Source: Tropicimonas sp. IMCC6043
GTDB lineage: Bacteria; Pseudomonadota; Alphaproteobacteria; Rhodobacterales; Rhodobacteraceae
Assembly: GCF_004146235.1 (NCBI RefSeq)
Contig: NZ_SELO01000019.1
Location: forward strand, 1-64,000
DNA length: 64,000 bases
Direction: 5' to 3'
Within the stretch, counting starts at the first letter, position 1, and each line of letters opens with the position of its first letter. The translations under genes were made by a program, and so were the position numbers. Under the pieces are notes generated by a model, which made no database searches, was not told where the DNA came from, and was given only the letters and a program-made list of their open reading frames with translations. Shown here in pieces: positions 9,127 through 17,805 of this stretch.

Positions 9127-10014
9127 TCACTTCACCGCGCCGGCTGTCAGGCCGCGGATGTAGGAGCGTTGCAGGATGAGAAAGAGGATCAGGCACGGGA
9201 TCATCATTACGGTCACGCCGGCCTGCACGGCCCCCCAGTCGATGGAGCCGAACCGGCCGGAGCGGACGGCGGTCATCAGAACAGGAAGGGTAAACTTGCT
9301 CTGGTCGGTCAGAAGGACCAGCGCGGCAAGGAACTCGTTCCACGCATTGAGAAAGGCGAAGAGGCCGACCGTCACGACCCCGGGCAGCACCAGCGGCCCC
9401 ATGACCTGCACCAGCATCCGCGCGCCCTTTACCCCGTCGATCCGCGCGGCCTCCTCGATCTCCTTCGGCACGGCGTCGAAGGCATTGCGCATCATGAACA
9501 CAGAGAAGGGCAGTTGCAGGGTGGTGTAGATCAGGATCAGGCCGATCAGCGTGTTCTGAAGGCCCATCTTCGCCAGGAGCAGGAAGAGCGGGGTCAGGAT
9601 GGACTGGAACGGCACCATGATCGTCGCGAGGACCAGCAGGAAGACGAGCCCCTTCAGCGGGAAGTTGAAGCGGGAGAAACCGTAGCCGGCCAGCGTCGAG
9701 ACCACGATCGTCAGCGCCGCCGTTCCCACCGCGACGAAAAGCGAATTGCCCGAGTAGTGCAGGATCGACTGCCCGAAATTTTCCAGCCGCAGATAGCTGT
9801 CGATGCTGAACGGCCCCGATGGCCAGGGCGGCAGGGGCGGCTGGCCGGATTCGGCCTTGGTGCGGAAGCTCGCGGCGACCACCCAGAAGATCGGCGCCAG
9901 AAACAACAGCGCGACCAGCACCGCGGTGACATGAAAGACAGCCCGGTGATACCTGATCCGACCGCGGCGGCGGGCAGGGGCCCGAATGCTGGCATCCATC
10001 GTTGCCGCGTTCAT
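9127..10014 (-). CDS. Carbohydrate ABC transporter permease (MalG type)
   Basis: A 295-residue inner-membrane protein with six predicted helices and the EAA loop EEAARIDGVKGARMLVQVMGPL that contacts the ATPase. The C-terminus (SYIRGLTAGAVK) is the usual MalG-like ending. Its ATG overlaps the stop of the preceding permease gene by four bases (ATGA), so the two subunits are translationally coupled. Part of the LacI-controlled CUT1 importer feeding the GH127 enzyme. Confidence 0.93.
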   Translation of the reverse strand: MNAATMDASIRAPARRRGRIRYHRAVFHVTAVLVALLFLAPIFWVVAASFRTKAESGQPPLPPWPSGPFSIDSYLRLENFGQSILHYSGNSLFVAVGTAALTIVVSTLAGYGFSRFNFPLKGLVFLLVLATIMVPFQSILTPLFLLLAKMGLQNTLIGLILIYTTLQLPFSVFMMRNAFDAVPKEIEEAARIDGVKGARMLVQVMGPLVLPGVVTVGLFAFLNAWNEFLAALVLLTDQSKFTLPVLMTAVRSGRFGSIDWGAVQAGVTVMMIPCLILFLILQRSYIRGLTAGAVK

Positions 10015-10946
10015 CGGGTCTCTCCCCTGTCTCGTAGCAGCCGGAGCTGGATTGCGCTCAGAACCAGCAGGATCGCCAGCAGCACCACGGACAGCGCCGC
10101 GCCGTAGCCCAACCGGAACGAGACGAAGGACTCGTTGAAGATGTGGTAGACGGCGGTAACAGTCTGGTTCTGCGGCCCGCCGCTCAGGATGATGTAGAAC
10201 TGGTCAAAGGCCAGCATGGAGCCGGAGACGCAGAGGATCAGCGCGAGCGCGAAGGGCCTGCGGACGAGCGGCAGGGTGATATAGCGGAACCGCTGGTGGG
10301 CTTTGGCTCCGTCGATGCGGGCAGCCTCGATGTAGTCGGCGGGAATGGATTGCAGCCCGCTCATCAGGATCACCATGTGGAAGCCTGCCATTTTCCAGAC
10401 CACCATGATCGTGACCGACCAGAAGGCAGGGCCGAAGGTGGCCAGGATGTTGACGGGCTCGGAGGTAAGCCCGATTGTCTGGGCGAGCGGGGAGAAGAGG
10501 CCGGAATCCACGTTGGATAGCCACGCCCAGAGCAGGCTGGCCGAGGCGAAGCCCGTGACCACCGGCAGGAAATAGGCCGTGCGGTAGAACGCAACGCCTC
10601 TGGCCGGTCGCTCCACCATCAGCGCCAGGATGAGCGCGACGCCCAGCAGGCCGGCGGTTGCGGCGAGCGTGTATTGCACCGTGAAGCCGAGCGCGTTCCA
10701 GAAATCGGAATCCCCCAGCAGTCGGGAATAGTTGTCGAGACCGATCCACCGCGGTTTGCCCATCAGGGGCCATTTGTGAAGCGACATCCAGATCGTCATC
10801 CCGAGGGGAATCATGAAGAAGACGATGACGAGCGCCGCGGCCGGCAGCACATAGAGCAGTCCCTCCCAATCAGCGCTCCGCCGCCGGCGTCGCCGTGGTC
10901 GCGGCGTCGCGACTGCGGCCGGGGCCTTCGAGGACGTGTCGGGCAT
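10011..10946 (-). CDS. Carbohydrate ABC transporter permease (MalF type)
   Basis: About 311 residues with an Arg-rich cytoplasmic N-terminus (PRPRRRRRRSADW), six membrane spans and the EAA loop EAARIDGAKAHQRFRYITLP. It pairs with the MalG-like subunit to form the translocation channel. The frame continues to 11003, but that GTG lies inside a strong intercistronic hairpin, so the ATG at 10946 is preferred. No perfect ribosome site is visible (GAGAGATCC lies upstream), so the start is less certain than the function. Confidence 0.9.
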   Translation of the reverse strand: MPDTSSKAPAAVATPRPRRRRRRSADWEGLLYVLPAAALVIVFFMIPLGMTIWMSLHKWPLMGKPRWIGLDNYSRLLGDSDFWNALGFTVQYTLAATAGLLGVALILALMVERPARGVAFYRTAYFLPVVTGFASASLLWAWLSNVDSGLFSPLAQTIGLTSEPVNILATFGPAFWSVTIMVVWKMAGFHMVILMSGLQSIPADYIEAARIDGAKAHQRFRYITLPLVRRPFALALILCVSGSMLAFDQFYIILSGGPQNQTVTAVYHIFNESFVSFRLGYGAALSVVLLAILLVLSAIQLRLLRDRGETR

Positions 10947-10979
10947 ATCTGGATCTCTCACAGGTCGGGGTGGGAAGGG

Positions 10980-11010
10980 CTCCGGCGGTCTCCAAAGGAT
11001 CACGCCGGAG
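10980..11010 (-). promoter_or_regulatory. Intercistronic hairpin after the sugar-binding protein gene
   Basis: An 8 bp perfect stem (CTCCGGCG / CGCCGGAG, 15 nt loop) lies between the binding protein gene and the first permease gene. There is no T-run. Its position matches hairpins that reduce readthrough or stabilise the upstream mRNA in sugar transporter operons. It also argues against starting the permease at 11003. Confidence 0.5.
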
Positions 11011-11035
11011 TCCGTTGCGTGTGCAACAGGCGGGT

Positions 11036-12283
11036 TCAGCCGGCAGCGTCGATGATAGATTGCATCTCTTCCTGGCCCTCCTCCACGGCCTCATCAACAA
11101 CCGCGTCGTCCTCGGCGAAGAAGGCGCGGTTCAGAGTTGTCGCCCAGGGACCGTTGCTCGAATTGATCAGGTCGTTGAACACTACGCTGTAGGGCGTTCG
11201 TCCGACCGTCATCGCCTCGGCCGAGACGAGGTTGCGCGCGTCGAGTCCTTCCAGCGCCTCAGCGGCAACGTCCGCGCGCACCGGCAGCGAGCCGTTGTTG
11301 GCAAGGATCGTCTGCCCCTCGACGGAATAGGCGAATTCGAGGAACGCCTTGATCGGCTCGAGGTTTTCGGTGTCCTGCGAGACAACGAAATTGTCGCCGC
11401 CTGCGAAAGATGAGGCGCCGCCCTCCTTGCCGGGCAGGAGCGCCACGCCATAGTCGAGATCGGGATATTGGTTGTTCAGCGCGCCGATGGCGAAAGAGCC
11501 GGAGGGCGAAATACCGATATTGCCGTTTGCGAAGGCTGCGAAGAAGTTTGCGCCGGTGTCGGTCTGTGCTCCCGCCGGAACAATGCCGGCCTGCACCATG
11601 CCGCGGTAGAAATCGATTGCCTCGCGCACTTCCGGAGAGGCAAGCGTGGCCGTCTTGCCTTCGTCGGCAAAGATGTCGCCCCCCGATGCCCAGATCAGCG
11701 GTGTGAATGTGAAGACGTTGCAGCCGCCGCAACTACCGGAAAAGTAGAAGCCGTAGGTGTCGTCACCGAGCGCGGCGATGGCCTCCGCGTCCTCCCGGAT
11801 CTCGGCCCAGGTGGTCGGCCCTTGCTCCGGGTCGAGCCCGGCCGCGCGATAGAGGTCCTTGTTCCACAGCAGCACGGAAGCGTCGGCCGAGAAGGGCAGT
11901 CCGTAGATCCTGCCATCATAGGTGCCGACCGACATGTGGGCCGGGGAAAGCGCATCGCGATAGGGCAACGACTCGACCAGATCGGTGATGTCCTTGAGTT
12001 GTCCTGCAGCAGCGAAGGCCGGGGTGTAGATCAGGTCCAGCGAGAGCGCGTCCGGGGCCGACCCACCCGCTGCCGCGATGGCGTATTTCTGAACGAGTTC
12101 GTTCACGGGAACGATCTGAAGTTGTGCTTCGTGCTCGCCCTTGGCGTTGAAGGCTTCCACCAATTTCGGCATGAACTCGGAGCCATCCGAGCGAACCCAC
12201 AGGGTGAAGGAGTCGGCTTGGGCGACGCCGCCGAGCCCCGTGGCCGCCAGGATCAGCGCGCCGGAAAGTATCTTGGTCTTCAT
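11036..12283 (-). CDS. Sugar ABC transporter substrate-binding protein (family 1)
   Basis: A 415-residue exported protein. Residues 1-21 are a signal peptide (MKTKILSGALILAATGLGGV followed by AQA-D). The body has the family 1 pattern: DALSLDLIYTPAFAAAGQLKDIT, the KDLYRAAGLDPEQGPTTWAE block typical of CUT1 binding proteins, and an acidic C-terminus. It would capture oligosaccharides in the periplasm. The ATG at 12283 has a GGGAGGAAG site; an upstream in-frame extension would bury the signal peptide. First structural gene after lacI. Confidence 0.92.
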   Translation of the reverse strand: MKTKILSGALILAATGLGGVAQADSFTLWVRSDGSEFMPKLVEAFNAKGEHEAQLQIVPVNELVQKYAIAAAGGSAPDALSLDLIYTPAFAAAGQLKDITDLVESLPYRDALSPAHMSVGTYDGRIYGLPFSADASVLLWNKDLYRAAGLDPEQGPTTWAEIREDAEAIAALGDDTYGFYFSGSCGGCNVFTFTPLIWASGGDIFADEGKTATLASPEVREAIDFYRGMVQAGIVPAGAQTDTGANFFAAFANGNIGISPSGSFAIGALNNQYPDLDYGVALLPGKEGGASSFAGGDNFVVSQDTENLEPIKAFLEFAYSVEGQTILANNGSLPVRADVAAEALEGLDARNLVSAEAMTVGRTPYSVVFNDLINSSNGPWATTLNRAFFAEDDAVVDEAVEEGQEEMQSIIDAAG

Positions 12284-12321
12284 GGTCTTCCTCCCGATGT
12301 TTTTCACCCGTGCAGGGGTGA

Positions 12322-12332
12322 ATAAGGTTTGC
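12322..12332. promoter_or_regulatory. Candidate LacI-type operator half-match before the binding protein gene
   Basis: ATAAGGTTTGC matches 10 of 11 bases of the arm ATAACGTTTGC found in front of lacI. It lies 39 bp upstream of the binding protein start, in the short gap after lacI, so the regulator may control this internal junction as well as its own promoter. Binding is inference. Confidence 0.45.
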
Positions 12333-12385
12333 ATTTCCGATGGGTCGCCCGTCGCTTCACTGCGCGGGCACGAAGGTGGAATAAT

Positions 12386-13462
12386 TCAGAGTGGTCGGTG
12401 CCCCGGCGGGGCGCTCGACTCCCGCACAACGAGCCGGCAGGGCGTGCGGGTTATGCCCGGTTCAACTGGCTTGCCGTCGATCAGATCGAGCATGGCCTGT
12501 CCCGCAGTCTGGCCGAGATCGAACAAGCCCATGTCCACTGTCGTGAGCGGCGGGCGTGTGGCCTTGGCGAAAATCTCCCAGTTGTCGAAGCCCACCACCG
12601 AGATGTCGTCCGGCACCCGCAGGCCAAGCAGGGTCAAGCCGTCAATCACACCTCGCGCGATCTGGTCATTGCCGCAGAAGATGCCATCGGGACGTTCCGC
12701 CGGGCCGTCCGGATCGAACATCGTCTGGGCGGTGCGATAGCCGAAATCCTCCGACCACTCTCCGAAAAGGGCCTCTCCGAACGGCGCAAGCTCATGTTCC
12801 TCAAGAATTTCCCGCCATCCCTGCGCGCGCAGGGCCGTCGCGGCGAACTGTCTCGGGCCGGTAATATGGGCGATCCGCTGCCGTCCGACCGCAACGAGAT
12901 GCGCGACGGCGGCACGTGCACCGCCGATGTCGTCGGGCACGAAACCCACCGCGCCAGGAGGACAGGCGGAATTGACGTAGATCACCGGGACGCGCTGGTG
13001 CGGAATATCGATCGGAAGGCCGCGGTCGATGCGCTTTCCGGCCACGATCAGCCCGTCCACGCATTTCTCCTCCATCGCCTGGAGGTCAAGCCGCGTTCGC
13101 TCGGCATCCTTTTCGCCGGCGCAGAGGAAGACCGATACGCCACGATCGACCATACCCGAGCTCAAACCCGCCGCGATCGGCAGGGTGAAGCGCCCGTACG
13201 AGTCGTTGGTCAGAAGGCCGAGCGTGAACGACCGCCGGCTGACCAGACCACGTGCCATCGAGTTCGGCCGGTATCCCAACTGGTCCGCCGCCGCTCTGAC
13301 CTTCTCGCGGGTCGCCTCGGTCATCCGGCCGGTATCGTTCAGCGCTCGGGACGCCGTGGTTACACTCACTCCCGCCATCTCCGCGACGTCGCGGATCGTG
13401 ACCCGAGCAAGCCCTCGCCCGGCTGGCGCAGCCTTCGACTGTTCTGGTCCTTCGCCCGGCAC
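12386..13462 (-). CDS. LacI-family transcriptional regulator of the arabinoside operon
   Basis: A 358-residue repressor. The DNA-binding domain at residues 20-70 reads VTIRDVAEMAGVSVTTASRA followed by LNDTGRMTEATREKVRAAAD and the hinge helix NSMARGL. The remainder is a periplasmic-binding-protein-like sugar sensor domain. It starts with GTG preceded by GGAGGG at the correct distance. It is the first gene in the same direction as the binding protein, permease, GH127 and ATPase genes, so it is most likely their regulator, binding the dyad just upstream. The inducer is unknown; a sugar released by the GH127 enzyme is a reasonable guess. Confidence 0.92.
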   Translation of the reverse strand: MPGEGPEQSKAAPAGRGLARVTIRDVAEMAGVSVTTASRALNDTGRMTEATREKVRAAADQLGYRPNSMARGLVSRRSFTLGLLTNDSYGRFTLPIAAGLSSGMVDRGVSVFLCAGEKDAERTRLDLQAMEEKCVDGLIVAGKRIDRGLPIDIPHQRVPVIYVNSACPPGAVGFVPDDIGGARAAVAHLVAVGRQRIAHITGPRQFAATALRAQGWREILEEHELAPFGEALFGEWSEDFGYRTAQTMFDPDGPAERPDGIFCGNDQIARGVIDGLTLLGLRVPDDISVVGFDNWEIFAKATRPPLTTVDMGLFDLGQTAGQAMLDLIDGKPVEPGITRTPCRLVVRESSAPPGHRPL

Positions 13463-13486
13463 GGACGCACCCTCCGCAGTATTTGA

Positions 13487-13519
13487 GCAAACGTTATACC
13501 TCTATGGGATAACGTTTGC
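13487..13519 (-). promoter_or_regulatory. LacI-type operator and promoter region of the arabinoside operon
   Basis: Two perfect 11-base arms, GCAAACGTTAT (13487-13497) and ATAACGTTTGC (13509-13519), face each other across an 11 bp spacer. Each arm contains the AACGTT core typical of LacI-family sites. On the minus strand a TATAAC -10-like hexamer overlaps the arm nearer lacI, so bound repressor would cover the promoter. This suggests autoregulation of lacI and the operon behind it. Confidence 0.75.
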
Positions 13520-13883
13520 GCAAAAAGGTGACACAGCGCTTGGCATCTGTCAACGAGTGTCTCCGCGATCATCGGCGGCGGCAGGCGATGGACGGGCGGG
13601 ATTGCGTGAAATGTCTGCTGGAACTACTTCGCAGGGCCTTGTCGGATACCGAGAATGGTCCGATGGAGCCGTTGGGCATCGACCGGGTGGATCGGCTCGC
13701 TCTTATGTTGGGGCCGATCTCACGCGGGGCCAACGGGACACAGGGCGCCAATGTTTGGGCGAGGCCCGGACCAATGCACGGAAGTCACCGGATCCTGTCG
13801 AGCAACGATTCGCGGGCGACAGGTGCTCGCGCGCTCTCAACCTCTCGCCCCGATCCTGTGGCCTGCATTGCGGGGCGCTCTCT
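13520..13883. other. Gene-free stretch between lacI and cueR
   Basis: About 360 bases without a convincing gene. Several short frames are open on both strands because of the high GC content, but none has a ribosome site or a recognisable family. No repeat or RNA feature was identified. Confidence 0.5.
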
Positions 13884-14309
13884 TCACCGATGGACCGATT
13901 TTTCAACCGGCCCATCCACGGAAGCACTCGCTGCGAGGTCGTCGAGGATGGGGCAGTCGGGCCGGTTGTCGCCGGCGCATTCGTGGACGAGGTGCGAGAG
14001 GGTCCGGCGCATGGCCAGAAGTTCCTCGACCTTGGCATCGATCCGCGTGAGGTGATCGCTGGCGATCTTCTTGACGTCGGCGCTGGCACGTCCGTCGTCC
14101 TCGTAGAGTTTCAGCAAGGTCCGGCAATCGTCAATGGTGAAACCCAGCGACCGTGCGCGGCCGAGGAAGGCGAGCTTGTGCAGGTCGCTTTCGCGGAAGC
14201 TGCGATAACCGTTGCCGCTCCGGAGCGGCGATACCAGCCCGATATCCTCGTAGTAGCGGATGGTTTTCGGCGGCAGACCAGACCGGCGGGCGACGTCTCC
14301 GATATTCAT
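13884..14309 (-). CDS. cueR: Copper-responsive MerR-family regulator CueR
   Basis: A 141-residue MerR-family activator. The winged helix begins MNIGDVARRSGLPPKTIRYY, followed by a long dimerisation helix and the metal loop HECAGDNRPDCPIL. The C-x7-C spacing of the two cysteines is that of CueR, which binds Cu(I) or Ag(I). It is the second gene of a copA-cueR operon: the start lies 11 bp after the copA stop with an AAGGAG site. It would activate the copA and copZ promoters, both of which have 19 bp spacers and dyads of the CueR type. Confidence 0.92.
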   Translation of the reverse strand: MNIGDVARRSGLPPKTIRYYEDIGLVSPLRSGNGYRSFRESDLHKLAFLGRARSLGFTIDDCRTLLKLYEDDGRASADVKKIASDHLTRIDAKVEELLAMRRTLSHLVHECAGDNRPDCPILDDLAASASVDGPVEKSVHR

Positions 14310-14320
14310 AGCGAGACTCC

Positions 14321-16825
14321 TTATTCAGCGGGAGCAGGTGAGAGAGGCTGCCCTATCGGCGCGCGAGGGGCCTCATCGTCCCGCAGTACGGGTTCGACAA
14401 AGCGCAGCCTCAGGGCATTGGACAGCACGAAGACCGACGACAGCGCCATGGCGCCGGCCGCCAGCACCGGCGACAGCAGAATGCCGAAGGCAGGGTAGAG
14501 GACCCCGGCGGCGACCGGGATCAGCGCGGTGTTGTACCCGAAGGCCCAGCCGAGGTTCTGACGGATGTTGCGCATCGTGCGGGCCGAGATGTCGAAGGCA
14601 TTGACCACGCCGCGCAGGTCACCGGTCATCAGCACCACGTCGGCACTCTCGATGGCGACATCGGTGCCGGTGCCGATGGCGATGCCGATATCGGCATGGG
14701 CGAGCGCGGGTGCGTCGTTGATGCCGTCGCCGACGAAGGCGAGCTTGCGGCCACCGTCGCGCAGCGCGTCGAGCGCCGCCACCTTGCCGTCCGGCAGGAC
14801 CTCGGCGACCACGTGGTCGATGCCCAGCTCGCGGGCGATCGCATCTGCCGTTGCCTTTGCGTCGCCGGTGATCATCGCGACCTGCAACCCAAGGGCGTGC
14901 AGCGCGTCGATGGCCATGCGGGAGGTGGGTTTCACGGGGTCCGACACTGCGAACACGGCTGCGATCTCGCCATCGACGGCGGCGAAAAGCGGAGTCTTGC
15001 CCGCGGCGGCATAGGCCGCTCCGGTGGCGGCAAGCTCTCCCAGGGCAATCCCCTCGCGCTCCATCAGTCGCCGGGCGCCGACCAGCACGTCCTTCCCGTC
15101 GACTTTTCCGCGGACACCGAATCCGGTGATCGAGGCAAAATCCTCGGCCTCCGACAGGCCCGCGCCGTTGCCGGCAGCTTCCAGGATTGCCTTGGCCACG
15201 GGATGCTCGGAGCTGGCCTCGACGGCGGCAACGGATCGCAGCGTGGCGTCACGGTCCCGGCCCGGAGCCAGTTCGATGTCGGTCAGTGCCGGTTTGCCTA
15301 GGGTGATCGTGCCGGTCTTGTCGAGCGCCACGACGCCGACATCCTGAAGCCCTTGCAACGCATCCCCCTTGCGGAAGAGCACACCAAGCTCGGCGGCCCG
15401 GCCCGTGCCGACCATGATCGAGGTGGGCGTCGCCAGACCCATGGCACAGGGACAGGCGATGATCAGCACTGCCACCCCGGCAACCAGTGCGTAGGTCAGC
15501 GCCGGATCGGGACCGAAGAGGAGCCAGACCAACACGGTGAGCGCCGCCAACGTCATGACGGCCGGGACGAACCACATGGTGATCCGGTCGACCAGCCCCT
15601 GAATCGGCAGCTTGGCGCCCTGTGCCTCCTCGACCATGCGGATGATCTGCGCCAACATCGTGTCAGCGCCGACCTTCGTCGCGCGGAAGGAAATCGTGCC
15701 GGTGCCGTTGACCGTTCCGCCGACGACGGTATCTCCCGCCTCCTTGCCAACGGGGATCGGCTCGCCCGTAAGCATGCTCTCGTCGACATAGCTCGCGCCC
15801 GAGACTACCTCGCCATCCACCGCGATCCGCTCGCCCGGACGCACGCGGATCACGTCGCCGACCACGATCTGCTCGATCGGAAGTTCGATGGTCTCTCCGC
15901 CGCGTTCAACCATTGCCGATTTCGCCTGCAACCCGATCAGCTTGCGGATTGCCTGGCCCGTGCGCCCCTTCGCGCGAGCCTCCAGCCAGCGGCCGAGCAG
16001 GATCAGCACGACGATCACCGCCGCGGCCTCGAAATAGACCGCGCGGGTCTCGGCCGGCAGCACCGACGGCAGGAAGGTCGCGATCACCGAGTAGCCATAG
16101 GCCGCCGAGGTGCCGATCGCCACGAGGCTGTTCATGTCCGGCGCGCCGCGGAATAGCGCCGGGTAGCCCTTCAGGTAGAAGCGCCGGCCCGGACCAAAGA
16201 TCACAAGGCTCGTCAGCACGAACTGGATCACCCAACTCGCCTGATGGCCGATGGTGTTGCCGATGAGCGCATGGAGTCCCGGAAAGGCGTGCCCGCCCAT
16301 TTCCAGCAGGAACACCGGCAGGGTCAGCGCGCCCGCGATGAATGTCAGGCGCCTGAGTTCCGCCGCTTCCGCCTCCTTGCGCGCTCCGGCCTCCGGTGCT
16401 GCGCTGGCGGCCTCCGGCAGGGAGGCCGGGTAACCGGCCTCGGTGGCTGTCCGTACCAGCAGGTCCGGCGTTACCTGGCCCTCGAGATACCGCACGCGCG
16501 CCGTCTCGCTCGCGAGATTGACCGACGCCTCGAGCACGCCCGGCACCTTGGCCAGCGCACGCTCGACCCGGCCCACGCATGAAGCGCAGGACATGTTCTC
16601 GACCCGTAGTGTCAGTTCGCCGGTGCGCGCCGGATAGCCGGCCTTCTCGAGCGCCTCCGTGACGGCCGCAATGTCGGCCTGCTCCGCGAAATCGACGCGG
16701 GCGCTCTCGCTGGCAAGGTTGACAGCGGCCTTTTCGACTCCTGGCAACGCACCCAGCGTCCGTTCGACACGACCGACACAGGAGGCGCAGGACATGCCCT
16801 CCACGGAAAGATTCAATGTGCTCAT
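14321..16825 (-). CDS. copA: Copper-exporting P1B-type ATPase CopA
   Basis: An 834-residue membrane pump exporting Cu(I). Two N-terminal heavy-metal domains carry CASC sites at residues 13-16 and 80-83. Eight membrane helices follow, with the TGE actuator motif near 353, the membrane CPC metal site at 458-460, the phosphorylated Asp502 in DKTGT, and the [10 protein letters not shown] hinge near the C-terminus. The size and order are normal for CopA. It is transcribed from a CueR-type promoter in the gap shared with the divergent copZ and is followed by cueR. Confidence 0.96.
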   Translation of the reverse strand: MSTLNLSVEGMSCASCVGRVERTLGALPGVEKAAVNLASESARVDFAEQADIAAVTEALEKAGYPARTGELTLRVENMSCASCVGRVERALAKVPGVLEASVNLASETARVRYLEGQVTPDLLVRTATEAGYPASLPEAASAAPEAGARKEAEAAELRRLTFIAGALTLPVFLLEMGGHAFPGLHALIGNTIGHQASWVIQFVLTSLVIFGPGRRFYLKGYPALFRGAPDMNSLVAIGTSAAYGYSVIATFLPSVLPAETRAVYFEAAAVIVVLILLGRWLEARAKGRTGQAIRKLIGLQAKSAMVERGGETIELPIEQIVVGDVIRVRPGERIAVDGEVVSGASYVDESMLTGEPIPVGKEAGDTVVGGTVNGTGTISFRATKVGADTMLAQIIRMVEEAQGAKLPIQGLVDRITMWFVPAVMTLAALTVLVWLLFGPDPALTYALVAGVAVLIIACPCAMGLATPTSIMVGTGRAAELGVLFRKGDALQGLQDVGVVALDKTGTITLGKPALTDIELAPGRDRDATLRSVAAVEASSEHPVAKAILEAAGNGAGLSEAEDFASITGFGVRGKVDGKDVLVGARRLMEREGIALGELAATGAAYAAAGKTPLFAAVDGEIAAVFAVSDPVKPTSRMAIDALHALGLQVAMITGDAKATADAIARELGIDHVVAEVLPDGKVAALDALRDGGRKLAFVGDGINDAPALAHADIGIAIGTGTDVAIESADVVLMTGDLRGVVNAFDISARTMRNIRQNLGWAFGYNTALIPVAAGVLYPAFGILLSPVLAAGAMALSSVFVLSNALRLRFVEPVLRDDEAPRAPIGQPLSPAPAE

Positions 16826-16865
16826 TCCAGCCTCCAGCGACTCAGGATATCTCTAGCTGGTTCCC

Positions 16866-16896
16866 CACATAAGGGTTCCCCTGACTGGAAGGTCAA
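16866..16896 (-). promoter_or_regulatory. CueR-type promoter of copA
   Basis: Read on the minus strand: TTGACC, a 19 bp spacer, then TATGTG. The long spacer is the hallmark of MerR-family promoters. Inside it TTCC-N7-GGAA forms the dyad, the same spacing as in the E. coli copA operator. The start codon lies 41 bp downstream. Confidence 0.8.
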
Positions 16897-16991
16897 GGAG
16901 GGTCACGGAAAAACCTTGGACCCGGCTCTTGCTCCGGCGGTGCAATAGTCGCAGGCAGGCGTCTCAAGCCGGGGTGCGGCGTAGAAAGGTC

Positions 16992-17022
16992 TTGACCTTC
17001 CCGCGCTGGAATCGCCGATCGG
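16992..17022 (+). promoter_or_regulatory. CueR-type promoter of copZ
   Basis: TTGACC followed by a TTCC-N6-GGAA dyad resembling the copA site. Counting 19 bp gives GATCGG as the -10, a poor match, so the exact promoter element is uncertain although the dyad is clear. It sits 22 bp before the copZ start codon. Confidence 0.6.
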
Positions 17023-17043
17023 GTGAAAAAAAAGGAGACGACC

Positions 17044-17241
17044 ATGACTCGATTCACAGTACCGGACATGAGCTGCGGCCACTGCACGGCCGCCATCGAA
17101 AAGGCCATCAAGGAAATCGACGCGCAGGCGAAAGTCGACTGCAACCTCGAGGATCGCTCGGTTTCGATCTCGAGCGAGTTGTCGGCGCAGGCTCTGCAAT
17201 CGGCGATCCAAGAAGCCGGATATAGCTCCGAGGCGGCCTAA
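17044..17241 (+). CDS. copZ: CopZ-like copper chaperone (heavy-metal-associated domain)
   Basis: A 65-residue single HMA domain: MTRFTVPDMSCGHCTAAIEK with the metal-binding C11-x2-C14 pair (CGHC) and a beta-alpha-beta-beta-alpha-beta pattern over the full length. It would carry Cu(I) in the cytoplasm to CopA. The AAAGGAGACG ribosome site fixes the ATG at 17044; an upstream in-frame GTG at 17023 only adds a Lys run. It is divergent from copA with its own CueR-type dyad. Confidence 0.92.
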   Translation: MTRFTVPDMSCGHCTAAIEKAIKEIDAQAKVDCNLEDRSVSISSELSAQALQSAIQEAGYSSEAA

Positions 17242-17283
17242 GAGGCATAAAGGGCCGGTGGCGTGAAGCCGCCGGAACGACGG

Positions 17284-17311
17284 CAGGCGTCCTGCGAAAG
17301 CCGGACGCCTG
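17284..17311 (+). terminator. Candidate terminator hairpin after copZ
   Basis: A 9 bp perfect stem CAGGCGTCC / GGACGCCTG with a 10 nt loop, 43 bp past the copZ stop and between the convergent copZ and cytochrome c genes. Only a short TGTTG follows, so it is a weak intrinsic terminator by sequence and could serve both directions. Confidence 0.45.
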
Positions 17312-17346
17312 TGTTGAGGCGACGGACTCCAATTGTAGGGCAGAGT

Positions 17347-17805
17347 TCACTCGGCCTCGGTCCGGGTCGCCTGTATTTCGCGGATACGATCGGGCCATGT
17401 GGACTTGATGAAGGCAATGATGTCCCAGATTTCCGCGTCGCTCAGGCTATCTCCAAAGCCCGGCATGCCGCTCTCGAACTCGATACCCTGCTGCGCCAGT
17501 GTCTCGGCACCGCCGAGCCTCGTATAGGTGAAGAGCAGCCCGTCGCCGTGATGCCAGGTGTGGCCGGTATGGTCGTGCGGCGGGGCGGGCGCCGGACCGT
17601 CCGAGCCGCCCGATTGCCAGTCGGCCTGCCCTTCGAGCCGGGTGCCATGACAGTCGGCGCAATGCTCCTGATAGAGCGCAGCGCCGGCGGCGATGTCGAC
17701 ATCTTCGGGCTGGCGAAGCGGCGCCGATCCGCCTGTCAGGAGGATTGCGAAAATCGCGCCGATTGCGATTGCGCCGGCTCCGATAAGTGTTGGGACCGGT
17801 CTCAT
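17347..17805 (-). CDS. Membrane-anchored c-type cytochrome with His-rich loop
   Basis: A 152-residue protein. Residues 5-24 form an uncleaved-looking membrane anchor or signal. The heme motif is C49-A-D-C52-H53, and a distal Met is offered by FESGMPGFGD. Between them lies PPHDHTGHTWHHGDG, a histidine-rich loop also found in related small cytochromes. It would carry electrons at the outer face of the membrane. Its place next to copZ, with a CueR-like dyad about 215 bp upstream, suggests a link to copper stress; this is inference. Confidence 0.85.
   Translation of the reverse strand: MRPVPTLIGAGAIAIGAIFAILLTGGSAPLRQPEDVDIAAGAALYQEHCADCHGTRLEGQADWQSGGSDGPAPAPPHDHTGHTWHHGDGLLFTYTRLGGAETLAQQGIEFESGMPGFGDSLSDAEIWDIIAFIKSTWPDRIREIQATRTEAE

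Noticed and set aside
7491-9179. 562-residue open frame antisense to the GH127 gene
   Set aside because: A mirror of the real gene; the GH127 motifs are on the minus strand and the antisense product shows no family features.
13516-14055. 179-residue plus-strand frame between lacI and cueR
   Set aside because: It runs antisense into cueR, lacks a ribosome site and matches no family.
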